Below, piece after piece: positions 43,620-53,187 of a stretch of 64,000 bases of DNA (position 1 is its first letter; each line of letters begins with the position of its first letter). The notes under the pieces were generated by a model. It did no database searches. It was not told the DNA's origin and worked only from the letters and a program-made list of their open reading frames with translations. The translations under genes and the position numbers were made by a program. Source of the DNA: Sinorhizobium sp. RAC02 (lineage in GTDB: Bacteria; Pseudomonadota; Alphaproteobacteria; Rhizobiales; Rhizobiaceae); assembly GCF_001713395.1 (NCBI RefSeq), contig NZ_CP016450.1, positions 3,440,501 through 3,504,500 on the forward strand, written 5' to 3'.

Positions 43620-44264
43620 CTACTCCCCTGCCGTGATCGACTTGAGGAAGGTTTCCGCGGCCGGAAGTATGGTCTTCACCATGACGTCGACGCCCTGCGT
43701 GTTGGGGTGCATGCCGTCCTCGAGCTGGAGGTCTGCCTTGGTGACGACGCCGTCGAGGAAGAACGGATAGAGCGCCACGCCGTGTTTGTCCGCCATGCGC
43801 TGGTAGATGCCGTTGAAACGTTCGCCGTATTCCGGACCCATGTTCGGGGGCGCGATCATGCCGGCGAGCAGCACGGCGATGCCGCGCTCCTTCAGGCGGG
43901 TCAGCATGGCATCGAGGTTCTTTTCCGTCTGTTCCGGCGGAATGCCGCGCAGCGCATCATTGGCGCCGAGTTCGAGGATGACGCCCTTCGTGCCGTCCGG
44001 GATCGACCAGTCGAGACGGGCAAGACCGCCCGACGTGGTGTCGCCGGACACGCCGGCATTGGTGACCTCGACCGCAAAACCCTTTTCGCGCAGCGCCGCC
44101 TCCAGCTTGACCGGAAAGGCATCCGATGCGGGAAGCTGGTAGCCGGCCATCAGGCTGTCGCCGAAGCCGACGAGCTTGACCGGCTCGGCCAGAGCGTTGC
44201 CGGCGGATAACAAAGCTGTGATTGCAAGTGAGGCGAAAATCGAAAGCGCCGCTTTAAACGACAT
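43620..44264 (-). CDS. Periplasmic arylesterase / lysophospholipase (TesA-like SGNH hydrolase)
   Basis: A 214-residue SGNH hydrolase. A signal peptide spans residues 1-26 (MSFKAALSIFASLAITALLSAGNALA). The four SGNH blocks are visible: GFGDSLMAG (nucleophile Ser), NAGVSGDTTSGG (Gly), LELGANDALRG (Asn) and DGMHPNTQGVDVM (Asp-x-x-His). It is the TesA/ApeA group with thioesterase, protease I-like or lysophospholipase activity in the periplasm. It is divergent from the ABC gene pair at 44325-47590, as tesA is from ybbA-ybbP in E. coli. Confidence 0.93.
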   Translation of the reverse strand: MSFKAALSIFASLAITALLSAGNALAEPVKLVGFGDSLMAGYQLPASDAFPVKLEAALREKGFAVEVTNAGVSGDTTSGGLARLDWSIPDGTKGVILELGANDALRGIPPEQTEKNLDAMLTRLKERGIAVLLAGMIAPPNMGPEYGERFNGIYQRMADKHGVALYPFFLDGVVTKADLQLEDGMHPNTQGVDVMVKTILPAAETFLKSITAGE

Positions 44265-44324
44265 AGTGCTGATCCTAGATTGCTGGCATTCCAGTTGTTC
44301 CAACAACATATAGGGCAGAATTCC

Positions 44325-45041
44325 TTGGCCAAAACCATCATCGATCTTAAAAATGCCGATCTCACCCTCGGGAGGGCTGCCGCCTCCGTGCATGTGCTGA
44401 AGGGGATAGGCCTGTCGATCGATGCGGGCGAATCGGTCGGCATCGTCGGACCGTCGGGGTCCGGCAAGTCGACATTGTTGATGGTGCTGGCCGGTCTCGA
44501 ACGGCTCGACAGCGGTGAAATCCACATTGACGGCGCCGGCCTGCATGGCATGAGCGAGGATCAGGTGGCGGATTTTCGCGGCCGCAACATCGGCATCGTC
44601 TTCCAGTCCTTCCACCTCATTCCCAACATGACGGCGCTGGAAAACGTCGCGGTGCCGCTGGAGCTTGCCAATGTGCGCGATGCCTTCGAGATCGCCCGGC
44701 GCGAACTGACGGCGGTCGGGCTCGGCGAGCGCCTGTCGCACTATCCCGGCCAGCTTTCCGGTGGCGAGCAGCAGCGCGTGGCGATTGCGCGCGCGCTGGC
44801 GCCGGCGCCGAAACTGCTGATCGCCGACGAGCCGACGGGCAATCTCGACACCGAGACCGGCCGGCAGATCGCCGACCTGCTGTTTGCCAAGCAGGCCGAG
44901 CGCGGCACGACGCTGGTGCTGGTAACGCATGATCCGTCGCTCGCCGCCCGGTGCAGCCGACAGGTTGCCATGCGTTCCGGCGAGATCGTGTCCGGTGCCG
45001 CACCTCTCAGGGCCACGCTTGCAGAGGCGGTGCCGGCATGA
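44325..45041 (+). CDS. ybbA: ABC transporter ATP-binding protein (YbbA-like)
   Basis: A ~238-residue ATPase of the LolD/MacB/YbbA type. Walker A is GPSGSGKST, signature LSGGEQQRVAIARAL, Walker B LLIADEPTGNLDTETG and H-loop LVTHDPSLA. I use a TTG start giving (M)AKTIIDLKNADLTLG, preceded by an AGGGCAG-like site; an upstream TTG at 44280 would put extra residues in the intergenic region. It overlaps the permease gene by ATGA. Together with the adjacent large FtsX-type permease it likely moves or releases a hydrophobic envelope molecule. Confidence 0.9.
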   Translation: MAKTIIDLKNADLTLGRAAASVHVLKGIGLSIDAGESVGIVGPSGSGKSTLLMVLAGLERLDSGEIHIDGAGLHGMSEDQVADFRGRNIGIVFQSFHLIPNMTALENVAVPLELANVRDAFEIARRELTAVGLGERLSHYPGQLSGGEQQRVAIARALAPAPKLLIADEPTGNLDTETGRQIADLLFAKQAERGTTLVLVTHDPSLAARCSRQVAMRSGEIVSGAAPLRATLAEAVPA

Positions 45042-47590
45042 GGGTCGGCTCGATCCTTCGGCAGTTTCCGCTGGCTATCCGTCTGGCGCTGCGCGAAATG
45101 CGCGGTGGCCTGAAGGGGTTTTACATTTTCCTCGCCTGCATCGCGCTTGGAACGGCGGCGATTGCGGGCGTCAATTCCGTATCGAGCGCCATCACGCAGG
45201 CGATCGCCTCGCAGGGGCAGACGCTGCTGGCCGGCGATGTGCGTTTCGAGTTCAACAACCGCTTTGCGACGCCGGAAGAACTGAAGCATTTCCAAAGCCT
45301 TGGCGATGTGTCGCTGTCCACCGGGCTGCGTTCCATGGCGCGCCTGCCTGATGGCTCCGACCAGACGCTGGTGGAGGCGAAGGGCGTCGATGGTGCCTAT
45401 CCGCTCTACGGCGCGTTGGAAACCTTGCCGCAACAGCCGGCGAGCCAGCTGTTTGCCAAGCAGGGCGAGGCCTTTGGCGCCGTGGTGGCGCCCTTGCTGC
45501 TGGACCGGCTGGGCATTGCCGTCGGCGACGAGATCCTGCTCGGCACGGCGAAGCTCAAGGTGACGGGCACGCTGGTGCGCGAGCCCGATGCGGTGTCGGA
45601 AGGTTTTGGCTTCGCGCCGCGCCTGATGCTGTCGGAAGCTGCCTTGCAGGCAAGCGGCCTCGTACAGACCGGCAGCCTGGTGGAAAATGCCTATCGCGTC
45701 CGGCTTGCCGATCAGGACGTGTCGCTCGCAAAGGTCCGGGCCGATGCCAACAAGGCCTTCCCGAAGGCCGGCTGGTCGGTCCGCACCGCCAACAGCGCCG
45801 CACCCTCGCTGACCACCAACATCACCCGCTTCTCGCAATTCCTGACGCTGGTCGGCCTGACGGCGCTGATCGTCGGCGGCGTCGGCGTGGCGAATGCCGT
45901 GCGGGCCTATCTCGATTCCAAGCGCTCGGTCATCGCGACCTTCAAGTGCCTCGGTGCGCCGGCCTCGCTGGTGGCGCTGATCTACCTGACGCAGATCGCG
46001 CTGATTGCGGCCGTGGGCATCCTGATCGGCCTTGTCGCCGGGGCGCTGATGCCCATGGTGGCCATGCAGTTCCTCGAAGGCGTGCTGCCGGTGCCGGCGG
46101 AGGCGACGCTCTATCCGTCCGCCCTGCTGATCGCCGCCGTCTTCGGCCTGCTGACGGCGCTCGCCTTCGCGATCATGCCGCTTGGCCATGCCCGTGAGGT
46201 GCCGGCGACGGCACTGTTCCGCGAACAGGGTTTTGAAGCCGGCCGGCTGCCGAGCTGGCCCTATGTGCTGGGGGCGGCGGTCTTTCTTGCCGCATTGGCG
46301 GGGCTGGCGATCTTTACCGCCTATGACCGCTACATCGCGCTGGTCTTCCTCGGCGCCATCGCCTTTGCCTTCGTGGTGCTGCGTGTCGTCGCCATGCTGA
46401 TCACGGCGCTGGCCAAGCGCAGTCCGCGGGTCAATTCGCCGTCGCTGCGCCTCGCCATCGGCAACATCCACCGGCCGGGGGCGCTCACCTCCTCCGTCGT
46501 GCTGTCGCTCGGGCTTGGGCTTGCGCTGCTGGTCACGCTGACGCTGATCGACGGGAACCTGCGCCGCGAACTCACCGGCAACCTGCCGGAGCGGGCGCCG
46601 AACTTCTTCTTCGTCGATATCCAGGGCAGCGAACTCGACGGGTTCCGGCAGGTGCTGCAGTCCAACATGCCCGATGGCAAGATCATCGAGGTGCCGATGC
46701 TGCGCGGCCGCGTTATGGAGCTGAACGGCGTCGACGTGGCCAAGGTCAAGGTGCCACCGGAAGGCCAGTGGGTGCTGCGCGGCGATCGCGGCATCACCTA
46801 TGCCAAGCGCACGCCGGAAAATTCGACGCTCGCCGAGGGTGACTGGTGGCCGGAGGACTATTCCGGCGAGCCGCTCGTCTCGTTTGCCGCGGAGGAGGGT
46901 CGCGAGCTCGGCCTCAAGATCGGCGATACCGTGACCGTCAGCGTACTCGGCCGCAACATGACGGCGCGCATCGCCAACTTCCGCAATGTCGAGTGGGAAT
47001 CGCTGTCGATCAACTTCGTCATGGTCTTTTCGCCGAACACCTTTGCCGGCGCGCCGCATGCGTGGCTGGCAACGGTGATCGACCCGTCGGCGACGGCGGA
47101 GCAGGAGGCGGCGACGCTGAAGGCGGTCACCAACGCCTATCCGACCGTCACCAGCGTGCGCGTCAAGGATGCGCTCGACGTGGTCAACGAGCTGGTCGGC
47201 CAGCTGGCGACGGCGATCCGTGCCGCGGCCGCCGTGGCGCTGATCGCCTCGATCCTCGTGCTGGCCGGCGCGCTTGCCGCGGGCAACCGGGCGCGCGTGC
47301 ACGATGCGGTCGTGCTGAAGACGCTCGGCGCCACACGCGCCACGCTGATCCGCGCCTTCAGTTACGAATATCTGATGCTGGGGCTGGCCACCGCGATCTT
47401 CGCGCTGTTTGCCGGGGGTGTCGCGGCCTGGTTCGTGGTGAGCCGGATCATGACGCTGCCTTCGAGCTTCCTGCCGGATGTCGCGGTGATGACCGTGGTG
47501 ACGGCGCTCGTCATGACGGTGGGTATCGGCCTTGCCGGGACCTGGCGTATTCTGGGACAGAAGGCGGCGCCGGTGCTGCGAGAGCTTTGA
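45038..47590 (+). CDS. ybbP: FtsX-like ABC permease (YbbP-like)
   Basis: An 850-residue permease with two FtsX/MacB-type four-helix modules and large periplasmic domains. The N-terminus RLALREMRGGLKGFYIFLACIALGTAAIAGVNSVSSAI begins the first membrane helix; helices cluster at ~265-385 (LTLVGLTALIVGGVGVANAVRAYL), ~405-490 and ~725-845 (AAAVALIASILVLAGALAAGNRARVHDAVVLKTLGATRATLIRAF). Size and topology match YbbP, not LolC/E. The start is coupled to the ATPase by ATGA. The substrate of YbbAP is not firmly known. Confidence 0.92.
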   Translation: MRVGSILRQFPLAIRLALREMRGGLKGFYIFLACIALGTAAIAGVNSVSSAITQAIASQGQTLLAGDVRFEFNNRFATPEELKHFQSLGDVSLSTGLRSMARLPDGSDQTLVEAKGVDGAYPLYGALETLPQQPASQLFAKQGEAFGAVVAPLLLDRLGIAVGDEILLGTAKLKVTGTLVREPDAVSEGFGFAPRLMLSEAALQASGLVQTGSLVENAYRVRLADQDVSLAKVRADANKAFPKAGWSVRTANSAAPSLTTNITRFSQFLTLVGLTALIVGGVGVANAVRAYLDSKRSVIATFKCLGAPASLVALIYLTQIALIAAVGILIGLVAGALMPMVAMQFLEGVLPVPAEATLYPSALLIAAVFGLLTALAFAIMPLGHAREVPATALFREQGFEAGRLPSWPYVLGAAVFLAALAGLAIFTAYDRYIALVFLGAIAFAFVVLRVVAMLITALAKRSPRVNSPSLRLAIGNIHRPGALTSSVVLSLGLGLALLVTLTLIDGNLRRELTGNLPERAPNFFFVDIQGSELDGFRQVLQSNMPDGKIIEVPMLRGRVMELNGVDVAKVKVPPEGQWVLRGDRGITYAKRTPENSTLAEGDWWPEDYSGEPLVSFAAEEGRELGLKIGDTVTVSVLGRNMTARIANFRNVEWESLSINFVMVFSPNTFAGAPHAWLATVIDPSATAEQEAATLKAVTNAYPTVTSVRVKDALDVVNELVGQLATAIRAAAAVALIASILVLAGALAAGNRARVHDAVVLKTLGATRATLIRAFSYEYLMLGLATAIFALFAGGVAAWFVVSRIMTLPSSFLPDVAVMTVVTALVMTVGIGLAGTWRILGQKAAPVLREL

Positions 47591-47778
47591 AATTGCAAGG
47601 CCCGTGGCTCGCGCAAGGGTCGCGGGTCTTGTGCGAGACACAATTCATGCGCATATTTACCACAGGCAAGCTGGAGCCCCGCAGCGGTTGCCTGGACCCC
47701 GCAAGCGCGCCGAACGATCGGAGCGAATACGCGGGAGCCCGACACCGTCTATTCCAAGGGGCTTTATGAGAGGAAAAC

Positions 47779-48522
47779 ATGGCTGATCTTCGCAACTACC
47801 AGACCCGAACGGCGAATACCGGCGCTCAGGCCGGTGCCGTCATCGACCAGGGCCTGCGCACCTACATGCTCCGGGTCTACAACCTGATGGCCTTCGGTCT
47901 CGCGATCACCGGTCTCGTGGCGTATTTCGCCTCGCAGGCCGCCTTCGCCGATGGCCAGCTGACCGCATTCGGTCAGGCGATCTATGTGAGCCCGCTGAAG
48001 TGGGTCGTCATGCTCGCCCCGCTGGCGCTGGTCTTCTTCCTGAGCTTCCGCATCCACACGATGAGCGTTGCCGCCGCGCAGGCGACCTTCTGGGTCTATG
48101 CCGGCCTGATGGGCCTGTCGCTGTCGTCGATCTTCCTGGTCTATACCGGCGCCAGCATCGCGCAGACCTTCTTCGTCACCGCCGCCGCCTTCGGCTCACT
48201 GTCGCTGTTCGGCTACACGACGAAGCGGGACCTGTCCGCGATGGGCTCGTTCCTGGTGATGGGCCTGTTCGGCCTGATCATCGCCTCGCTCGTCAACCTG
48301 TTCCTGCAGTCCTCGGCGCTCGACTTCGCGATCTCCGCGATCGGCGTGCTGGTCTTCGCAGGCCTGACGGCCTGGGATACGCAGAAGATCAAGGAAATGT
48401 ATTTTGAAGCCGACGACGCCGCCGTGGCCGGCCGCAAGGCCATCATGGGCGCGCTGACGCTCTACCTCGACTTCATCAACCTCTTCCTGTTCCTGCTGCG
48501 TTTCCTCGGCAACCGCGAGTAA
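47779..48522 (+). CDS. Bax inhibitor-1/YccA family membrane protein
   Basis: A 247-residue protein with seven membrane segments and the family signatures YMLRVYNLMAFGLAITGLVAYF and IGVLVFAGLTAWDTQKIKEMYFE near the C-terminus, followed by GALTLYLDFINLFLFLLRFLG. The paired acidic residues in the last helices are characteristic of BI-1 calcium-leak/pH-sensitive proteins. A bacterial relative (YccA) modulates FtsH. The start MADLRNYQTRT follows a GAGAGGAAA ribosome site. A strong terminator follows, so the gene is likely monocistronic. Confidence 0.95.
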   Translation: MADLRNYQTRTANTGAQAGAVIDQGLRTYMLRVYNLMAFGLAITGLVAYFASQAAFADGQLTAFGQAIYVSPLKWVVMLAPLALVFFLSFRIHTMSVAAAQATFWVYAGLMGLSLSSIFLVYTGASIAQTFFVTAAAFGSLSLFGYTTKRDLSAMGSFLVMGLFGLIIASLVNLFLQSSALDFAISAIGVLVFAGLTAWDTQKIKEMYFEADDAAVAGRKAIMGALTLYLDFINLFLFLLRFLGNRE

Positions 48523-48551
48523 CGCCAGGAGCCGTATGGCTGATCAACACG

Positions 48552-48574
48552 AACCCCGCCGGAGACGGCGGGGT
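48552..48574 (+). terminator. Terminator of the Bax inhibitor-1 gene
   Basis: AACCCCGCCG-GAG-ACGGCGGGGTT forms a GC-rich stem followed directly by TTTGTTT, 30 nt after the stop codon. Confidence 0.85.
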
Positions 48575-48708
48575 TTTTGTTTGGGGCCTCGGCGTTTGCA
48601 GACATGTCCTCAATGTCGTTCGGCAATCAAACGTGATCTTCGCGTTTCTTGACGTTTTTGCCGGTTCATGCGCATTGTCACTCAATCATGCACGATTTGG
48701 TGTCGACG

Positions 48709-49479
48709 ATGTCCATACACGACCTTCTTCTGGGAGAACGGCAGGATCTGATCCGCGCACGGCTCGACGTCTCGGGCCGGGTGATCGCGGCGGAGCTTGC
48801 GCAGGAGCTGGGTGTGTCGGAAGACACGATCCGGCGCGATCTGCGCGAGATGGCGGCGCTGGGGCTTTGCCGCCGTGTCTATGGCGGCGCGCTCCGGGTT
48901 TTGCAGTCGACCACTTCGATGAACGAGCGTATCGCCGTCAGCGGCGACCGCAAGGCGGCGCTGGGGCGCACCGCGGCCGAGCTGATCCCGGCCGGCAGCA
49001 CGATCTTCCTCGATTCCGGCAGCACCAACCTGGCGCTCGCCCGCGCTCTGCCGGCGGGCCGCGATCTCACGGTCATCACCAACGCGCCGGCGATCGCGAC
49101 GGCCGTTCTCGAACGCGATATCGCAACGATCCAGCTGGGAGGATTGATCGATCCGCGCGCCGGTGGCGCGGTCGGCGCGAAGGCGATGCGCGATGCGGAG
49201 GCGTTCCGACCGGATATCCCGGTGCTCGGCGTCTGCGGCATCGACCCGGATGCCGGCGTCACCGCTTTCAGTTTCGAGGATGCGGAGCTGAAGCGCCTCA
49301 TCATCTCGCTGAGCAAATCCGTGCTGGTCGCTGTCCTGAACGACAAGCTTTCCGCCGCCGCTCCCTATTCGGTCGTGCCGCTTTCCCAGGTGACGCGCGC
49401 CGTGCTCGAGGCGGACGCGGATGACGCCGAGGCCGACCGGCTCGCGGCGGCCGGTATCCAGATCATCCGCGCCAGGTAG
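48709..49479 (+). CDS. DeoR-family transcriptional regulator
   Basis: A ~256-residue regulator. The N-terminal winged helix is [53 protein letters not shown], the DeoR signature. The C-terminal sugar-phosphate-sensing domain includes [30 protein letters not shown] and [30 protein letters not shown]. The start [13 protein letters not shown] is chosen; an ATG 21 nt earlier is possible. It precedes an MFS transporter on the same strand by 38 nt, so it probably controls that gene in response to a sugar phosphate. Confidence 0.92.
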   Translation: MSIHDLLLGERQDLIRARLDVSGRVIAAELAQELGVSEDTIRRDLREMAALGLCRRVYGGALRVLQSTTSMNERIAVSGDRKAALGRTAAELIPAGSTIFLDSGSTNLALARALPAGRDLTVITNAPAIATAVLERDIATIQLGGLIDPRAGGAVGAKAMRDAEAFRPDIPVLGVCGIDPDAGVTAFSFEDAELKRLIISLSKSVLVAVLNDKLSAAAPYSVVPLSQVTRAVLEADADDAEADRLAAAGIQIIRAR

Positions 49480-49517
49480 GCTCCGAACCTCGCGATTCCT
49501 TTGTAAACGGATCTCCC

Positions 49518-50711
49518 ATGACGACCTCCGACAATGCCCTTGCCGGCAAATCCATCGCCAAGACCTATTTCCCGCCGACACGGCTTGCCGTCTCCGGCCT
49601 CTTCCTGCTGAACGGCACCTTTGCCGGCGCCTGGGCGCCAAAAATCCCAGAATTCGCAAGCCGTCTCGACCTTTCCGAATCCGGGCTCGGCCTGATGATC
49701 ATGTGCTTCGGCATCGGCTCGCTGGTGCTGATGCCGATCGCCGGCATCCTGATCGCCCACTACGGCACGACGCGCACGGTGAAGGGCGCGACGATCCTCT
49801 TCCTCTCGACGATGCTGCTGCTCTCCATCGCGCCGAATATCCCGGTCGGTGCCGTCGCCATCTTGTTCTTCGGCGGGCTGATGGGCGCGATGGACGTCGC
49901 CATGAACGGCAATGCAGTCGAAGTGGAGAAATCCATGCGGCGCGCCATCATGTCGTCCTGCCATGCCTTCTGGAGTCTCGGCGCCTTCATCGGGGCCACG
50001 ACCGGCGGTTTCCTGATCGAGCGGCTCGGTGTGATGGGCCATGCGGGACTGCTCACCGTGGTCGGTGCCGTCGCACTCGTGTTCATCTGGCCCTTTGTCC
50101 TGCACGATGCGCCGCATCCGAACGAGGAGCGCCAGAAGGTGCGCCTGCCGATGACGCTGCTGCCCTGGCTGATCGGCCTCATGGCGCTGTTCTCCATGGC
50201 GCCCGAGGGCGCGATCCTCGACTGGGGTGCGCTCTATATGCGCGACGAGCTTGGTGCGTCGCTGGCGCTCTCGGGCTTCGCCTTCGGTGCGTTCTCACTG
50301 ACGATGGCCGTCATGCGCTTTGCCGGCGACCATGTGCGCGACCGCTTCGGCGCAGTGAAGACGCTGCGCTTCTGCACCGTCATGGCGATGATCGGCATGG
50401 TCACCGCCGGCCTGGCGCCGAACGCCTATATCGCGGTGATCGGCTTTGCGATCTGCGGCGTCGGGATTTCCAACATGGTGCCGATCGCCTTTTCCGCCGC
50501 CGGCAACCTGCCCGGTTTCGCGCAGGGCGTGGCGCTGTCGGTCGCGACCGTCATGGGCTATTCCGGCTCGCTGTTTGCACCGTCGATCATCGGCTTCATT
50601 GCCGAGCATACTGGCTTTGCCATCATCTTCGCGCTGCTGCCGGTGCTGTTCATCGTCGTGCTGCTGCTGTCGCACCATGCGGTGCATGCGGATGTGCACG
50701 ATCACCGCTGA
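49518..50711 (+). CDS. MFS transporter (sugar/YbjJ-like)
   Basis: A 397-residue, ~12-helix major facilitator. Early motifs [60 protein letters not shown] and the mid-protein [41 protein letters not shown] are typical of the YbjJ/fucose-permease-like subgroup. The C-terminus is His-rich ([12 protein letters not shown]). It follows the DeoR gene closely and is probably its target. The substrate is not deducible, though the DeoR link hints at a carbohydrate. Confidence 0.87.
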   Translation: MTTSDNALAGKSIAKTYFPPTRLAVSGLFLLNGTFAGAWAPKIPEFASRLDLSESGLGLMIMCFGIGSLVLMPIAGILIAHYGTTRTVKGATILFLSTMLLLSIAPNIPVGAVAILFFGGLMGAMDVAMNGNAVEVEKSMRRAIMSSCHAFWSLGAFIGATTGGFLIERLGVMGHAGLLTVVGAVALVFIWPFVLHDAPHPNEERQKVRLPMTLLPWLIGLMALFSMAPEGAILDWGALYMRDELGASLALSGFAFGAFSLTMAVMRFAGDHVRDRFGAVKTLRFCTVMAMIGMVTAGLAPNAYIAVIGFAICGVGISNMVPIAFSAAGNLPGFAQGVALSVATVMGYSGSLFAPSIIGFIAEHTGFAIIFALLPVLFIVVLLLSHHAVHADVHDHR

Positions 50712-50749
50712 CGGCAAAACGACGCGCGGCGATCAAATCGTCGCGTGTC

Positions 50750-50853
50750 CCAAAGCAATTCCAGCAAAAGTGCGCAGCGGTTTTGCGTCCGGAATTTCGT
50801 AAAAACAAAGAGATAGGGCGTTTTCGCTTCTCGCAGAAAAGCGGAAATGCTCT
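50750..50853. repeat. Dispersed rhizobial intergenic repeat, copy 2
   Basis: It runs from CCAAAGCAATTCCAGC through GCGCAGCGGTTTTGCGTCCG, ACAAAGAGATAGGGCG and GCGGAAATGCTC. It is the inverted counterpart of 421-530. It fills most of the gap between the MFS gene and ispG. Confidence 0.65.
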
Positions 50854-50953
50854 GGCGCTTGCAGTTGACAAGCCCGGTTTCCTGATCCACCTGAGGGAAA
50901 AGGCCGCGCGCCAAGGCTCGCGTGCAGCCGCTTTTCGAGCAAGAGGCTCCATT

Positions 50954-52207
50954 ATGTCCTTTTCCTTCGACTTTGAACCGAAGCCGCGGCGCCAGTCCGT
51001 CGGGGTCGATGTCGGCGGCGTGCTGGTCGGCGGCGGTGCGCCGGTCGTCGTGCAGTCGATGACCAATACGGATACCGCTGATATCGACGGAACGGTCGCC
51101 CAGGTCGCGGCCCTCCATCGCGCGGGTTCGGAGATCGTGCGCATCACGGTCGACCGCGACGAGAGTGCGGCGGCGGTGCCGAAGATCCGCGAGCGCCTGC
51201 TGCGTCTTGGCCTCGACATACCGCTTGTCGGTGACTTCCACTATATCGGCCACAAGCTGCTCGCCGATCACCCGGCCTGCGCCGAGGCGCTGGCGAAGTA
51301 CCGCATCAATCCGGGCAATGTCGGCTTCAAGGAAAAGAAGGACCGGCAGTTTTCGGCAATCGTCGAGACGGCGATCCGCCACAACAAGCCGGTGCGCATT
51401 GGCGTCAACTGGGGCTCGCTCGACCAGGAGCTTTTGACGCGGCTGATGGACGAAAACCAGGCCAAGGGTTTTCCGCTGACGGCCCAGCAGGTGATGCGCG
51501 AGGCGATCTGCCAGTCGGCGCTGCTCTCGGCGGATCTGGCGGAAGAAATCGGCCTGCCGCGCGACCACATCATCCTGTCGGCCAAGGTCTCCAACGTGCA
51601 GGATCTCATCGCCGTCTATGCGATGCTGTCTTCCCGCTCCGACCATGCGCTGCATCTCGGACTGACGGAAGCCGGCATGGGTACCAAGGGCATCGTCGCC
51701 TCGTCGGCCTCGCTCGGCATTCTCTTGCAGCAGGGCATCGGCGACACGATCCGCATTTCGCTGACGCCGGAGCCCGGCGGCGACCGCACCCGCGAGGTGC
51801 AGGTGGCGCAGGAATTGCTGCAGGTCATGGGTTTTCGGCAGTTCATTCCGGTGGTGGCCGCCTGTCCGGGCTGCGGGCGCACGACCTCGACGGTGTTCCA
51901 GGAACTGGCGCAGAAAATCCAGGACGACATTCGCAAGAACATGCCGGTCTGGCGTGAAAAATATCCGGGTGTCGAGGGTCTCAAGGTCGCGGTCATGGGC
52001 TGCATCGTTAACGGGCCGGGCGAAAGCAAACATGCCGATATCGGCATCTCGCTGCCCGGCACCGGCGAACTGCCGATCGCGCCGATCTATGTCGACGGCA
52101 AGAAGGCGATGACGCTGCGCGGTACCAATATCGCCGGCGAATTCGAGACGCTGGTCAACGACTATATCGAGAAGCGCTACGGGCAGGGCCAGGCGGCGGC
52201 CGAGTAA
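50954..52207 (+). CDS. ispG: 4-hydroxy-3-methylbut-2-enyl diphosphate synthase
   Basis: A 417-residue [4Fe-4S] enzyme of the MEP isoprenoid pathway, converting MEcPP to HMBPP. It shows [90 protein letters not shown], and the cluster ligands in [17 protein letters not shown] and [21 protein letters not shown]. The start [15 protein letters not shown] is used; everything upstream in frame is repeat DNA. Its product pool feeds the prenyl synthase encoded at 54248-55165. Confidence 0.97.
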   Translation: MSFSFDFEPKPRRQSVGVDVGGVLVGGGAPVVVQSMTNTDTADIDGTVAQVAALHRAGSEIVRITVDRDESAAAVPKIRERLLRLGLDIPLVGDFHYIGHKLLADHPACAEALAKYRINPGNVGFKEKKDRQFSAIVETAIRHNKPVRIGVNWGSLDQELLTRLMDENQAKGFPLTAQQVMREAICQSALLSADLAEEIGLPRDHIILSAKVSNVQDLIAVYAMLSSRSDHALHLGLTEAGMGTKGIVASSASLGILLQQGIGDTIRISLTPEPGGDRTREVQVAQELLQVMGFRQFIPVVAACPGCGRTTSTVFQELAQKIQDDIRKNMPVWREKYPGVEGLKVAVMGCIVNGPGESKHADIGISLPGTGELPIAPIYVDGKKAMTLRGTNIAGEFETLVNDYIEKRYGQGQAAAE

Positions 52208-52268
52208 GCTTTCTCAGGCGCCACGCGGACGGAAAACCGCTTCACACTTTTCCTGGCGCGGCTCAGGC

Positions 52269-52913
52269 TCACAGCCGCGTTGTCAAAAGCTTGAAGCCTG
52301 CAAAAGCGAAGAAGGCGGCCATGACGCCTTCAATGGCGCGACGCGACTTGAGATAGGCCCGGTGCACGGGGCCGAGCGAGAAGACCAGCGCGAAGCCGAG
52401 GAAGACGCAGACACCCATCACCATGCAGCCGGCGATGAAGGTGATCATCACACCGCCCGGCGCGCCCGGCGGCATGCCGAGCGATGTCAGCATGATCCAG
52501 TTGAAGATCGCCTTCGGATTGGTGATGTGGATGCCGAGGCCCTTGAGATACTGTCGGCGCGGCGACAGCGGCGGCATCGCCGCCATCTGCGCGCGATAGA
52601 CTTCCTCGCTCTTGCGAGCCGCCCTGTAGGCGTTCCAGGCGAGCCACAGCAGGTAGCAGCCGCCGACGATCTTCAGCACGATGATCGCCTGGCCGTAGGT
52701 ACGGATGAGGGCGGAAAGGCCCGACGCCGTGAGGATCGCCCAGATGTAGGAGCCGGTCAGCACGCCCGAGGCAAGCGCCAGCCCGGCGCGGCGGCCCTGG
52801 CTGATCGAGGTTGCGATGATGGCGATGATCGCCGGTCCCGGCGAGGCTGTCGCGATGAAATAAGCGGTCCAGGCGACGGCGAGTTGCGGCAGGTAGGGCG
52901 TGATGTCGGTCAT
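52269..52913 (-). CDS. LysE/RhtB-family amino-acid exporter
   Basis: A 214-residue inner-membrane exporter with about six membrane segments. The N-terminus YLPQLAVAWTAYFIATASPGPAIIAIIATSISQGRRAGLALASGVLTGSYIW contains the PGP motif, and GIHITNPKAIFNWIMLTSLGMPPG is the second conserved block. Family members export lysine, threonine, homoserine or related metabolites. The substrate is unknown and no regulator is adjacent. It converges on ispG. Confidence 0.92.
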   Translation of the reverse strand: MTDITPYLPQLAVAWTAYFIATASPGPAIIAIIATSISQGRRAGLALASGVLTGSYIWAILTASGLSALIRTYGQAIIVLKIVGGCYLLWLAWNAYRAARKSEEVYRAQMAAMPPLSPRRQYLKGLGIHITNPKAIFNWIMLTSLGMPPGAPGGVMITFIAGCMVMGVCVFLGFALVFSLGPVHRAYLKSRRAIEGVMAAFFAFAGFKLLTTRL

Positions 52914-53014
52914 GGTTCACCGGTGGATGTCGGTGGACGATAGCCGATCGTGTTTTCCGCTCCTAGCTGGAGAATTGCACCGCATGTCACTGTCGGTCGG
53001 GAAGGTCGGCGCAT

Positions 53015-53164
53015 CCCCCTCATCCGGCCCTTCGGGCCACCTTCTCCCCGCTGGGGAGAAGGGGAGGTGCGGTGTGTTGTTGAACGCGCCATCGAGAGGA
53101 TGAAAAGGAGGCCTTGTCCCCTTCTCCCCAGCGGGGAGAAGGTGCCGGCAGGCGGATGAGGGGG
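53015..53164. repeat. Composite palindromic intergenic repeat, family B
   Basis: Left arm CCCCCTCATCCGG...CCTTCTCCCCGCTGGGGAGAAGG (53015-53064) is repeated inverted at 53118-53164, which ends GGCGGATGAGGGGG. The core CCTTCTCCCCgcTGGGGAGAAGG is itself palindromic. It lies between hisC and the LysE-type gene. This sequence type is common between rhizobial genes (RIME-like). Confidence 0.8.
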
Positions 53165-53187
53165 CTGTCGCCGCCCTGGTCGAACCC

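Noticed and set aside
44741..47641. A 966-codon minus-strand frame antisense to the YbbP-like gene
   Set aside because: Extremely Arg/His/Gln-rich with no domain, fully explained by codon structure of the permease gene.
53015..53164. CRISPR array or phage attachment site
   Set aside because: The structure is one inverted pair, not regularly spaced direct repeats.
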